Origin: an uncultured Bacilli bacterium
GTDB lineage: Bacteria; Bacillota_I; Bacilli_A; RF39; UBA660
Assembly: GCA_934130215.1 (NCBI GenBank)
Contig: CAKOXR010000054.1
Coordinates: 1 to 5,928, forward strand
DNA length: 5,928 nt
Direction of reading: 5' to 3'
The position numbers were made by a program, and so were the translations under genes. The notes beneath the pieces were generated by a model. It saw only the letters and a list, made by a program, of their open reading frames with translations. It was not told the DNA's origin and made no database searches. Of this stretch, positions 5,207 through 5,928 are shown in pieces. The number at the start of each line of letters is the position of its first letter. Position 1 is the stretch's first letter.

Positions 5207-5560
5207 ATTTTTATATTCTTTTAGATCACTTGGTGAAAAATAGCATTTATTTTCACATTTAACGGTTAATTCAACATAATAATTACCTTTTAATGTATTT
5301 ATAATATCATCATCTATTAGTCCTTCTTTTTTTAGTGATTCTATGCATATATTATATTTAGTATTATTTGTTTTAAAAAATCCTTTTTTATCTGCATATT
5401 CAATTGATGCTGTTTTAACTAGATTAATTTGAGATTCGGTTAATGTTTTTTTTGAGTCTTTTATTTGTTTTAATATACTGGTTGCTGTTATTGTTATTAC
5501 TATTCCAAGTATTATTAAAACTGCTAGTAACTCTACTAATGTAAAACCTTTTTTATTCAT
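5189..5560 (-). CDS. Type IV pilin-like protein with prepilin cleavage/methylation motif
   Basis: This is a 123-residue prepilin with a short basic leader, MNKKG, then FTLVELLAVLIILGIVITI. This is the class III signal, with processing predicted between Gly5 and Phe6 and the conserved Glu at mature position 5. The hydrophobic helix continues to about residue 29, then a charged helix and a small C-terminal globular domain with four cysteines (72, 102, 106, 122) that could form disulfides. Such proteins are cut by a prepilin peptidase and assembled into pili, competence pseudopili or type II secretion-like filaments. No peptidase, assembly ATPase or platform protein is in the window, so the machine it belongs to is unknown. 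The ATG at 5560 overlaps the pyrH stop by 8 bases. An in-frame TTG at 5569 would add MTI. Neither start has a well-placed strong Shine-Dalgarno sequence, suggesting coupling to pyrH translation. Confidence 0.88.
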   Translation of the reverse strand: MNKKGFTLVELLAVLIILGIVITITATSILKQIKDSKKTLTESQINLVKTASIEYADKKGFFKTNNTKYNICIESLKKEGLIDDDIINTLKGNYYVELTVKCENKCYFSPSDLKEYKNSSICN

Positions 5561-5928
5561 AATTGTCAACTATTGTTCCAATAGTTCCTCCATTACATAC
5601 TTTTATTATGTTATTTAGATCATTTGCATTATATACTATTAATTTAATGTTATTTTTCTTACATATTTCAAATGCTGATATATCCATTACTTTTAAATTT
5701 TTTTCAATTGCTTCTTTATATGATATTTTTTTATAAAGGTGTGCTGATGGATTTAATTTAGGATCACTATCATATATTCCATCTACATTGGTTCCTTTTA
5801 ATATATAATCAACATTTAGTTCTTGTGCTCTTATTGCTGCGGTTGTATCTGTTGAAAGGCAAGGGATTCCTAATCCTCCAGCTAGTATTAATATTTCGTT
5901 TTTGATTATTTCTTCCGCTTTATCTTGG
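5553..5928 (-). CDS. pyrH: UMP kinase PyrH, C-terminal part, cut by the window edge
   Basis: The last 124 residues are present; the start lies beyond position 5928. The stretch LILAGGLGIPCLSTDTTAAI matches the nucleotide-binding segment LAGGTGNPFFSTDTAAALRA of bacterial UMP kinase. It is followed by KGTNVDGIYDSDP (family: AKNVDGVYxxDP), LKVMDISAFEICKKNNI and the closing IGTIV. The enzyme phosphorylates UMP to UDP with ATP in the cytoplasm, as a homohexamer. The usual GTGNPFF is GLGIPCL here, an unusual variant in the phosphate-binding region. No internal stop or frameshift is seen, so the gene is probably functional. It is normally followed by frr (ribosome recycling factor); here a pilin-like gene overlaps its end. 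Confidence 0.93.
   Translation of the reverse strand, partial: QDKAEEIIKNEILILAGGLGIPCLSTDTTAAIRAQELNVDYILKGTNVDGIYDSDPKLNPSAHLYKKISYKEAIEKNLKVMDISAFEICKKNNIKLIVYNANDLNNIIKVCNGGTIGTIVDNYE

Overview
The window is very AT-rich, and every gene I can support lies on the minus strand, so transcription runs from position 5928 toward position 1. The gene content points to a low-GC Firmicute-type bacterium (Bacilli, Erysipelotrichia or RF39-like). It has a ylbD-ylbE-rsmD block in the Bacillus order, a sepF-divIVA pair, Shine-Dalgarno sequences of the AGGAGG/GGTGAT type, and a type IV pilin-like gene. All seven tryptophans I can count are TGG and no real gene has an in-frame TGA, so the standard bacterial code (table 11) fits better than the Mycoplasma code.

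Layout in the direction of transcription. (1) 5928-5179: the C-terminal part of UMP kinase (pyrH) overlaps a small type IV pilin-like gene, which ends in a hairpin terminator. (2) 5176-3962: ylbD, ylbE and rsmD, with candidate promoters before ylbD and before rsmD, and a terminator over the rsmD stop. (3) 3962-1170: a compact four-gene cassette. It holds a peptidase-containing (C39) ABC transporter, a one-pass membrane protein that may be a reduced HlyD-like accessory factor, and two short genes that follow it. These encode 48- and 53-residue precursors with double-glycine leaders. The cassette ends in a hairpin terminator. (4) 1140-1: a good promoter, then sepF, a DivIVA-domain gene and the first 47 codons of a calcium/sodium antiporter-like protein.

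The cassette is the main discovery. Both small precursors have a 15-residue leader ending in ISGG, with the hydrophobic residues at -4, -7 and -12 that C39 peptidases recognise. The mature parts are 33 and 38 residues. The first carries three GxxxG motifs and the second one, and each has a single cysteine near its C-terminus. Four genes joined by overlaps or coupled starts, ending in two different double-glycine peptides, is the layout of a class IIb (two-peptide) bacteriocin system. The transporter would cleave the leaders and export both peptides, which would act together on target membranes. No typical immunity gene is visible. The second peptide begins at a TTG codon and its Shine-Dalgarno sequence spans the stop codon of the first, so both are easy for gene callers to miss.

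The flanking genes are core functions: 16S rRNA methylation (rsmD), pyrimidine nucleotide synthesis (pyrH) and division-site assembly (sepF, DivIVA-domain protein). The cassette therefore looks like an accessory island between conserved blocks. I saw no transposase, integrase, tRNA, CRISPR array or attachment site.
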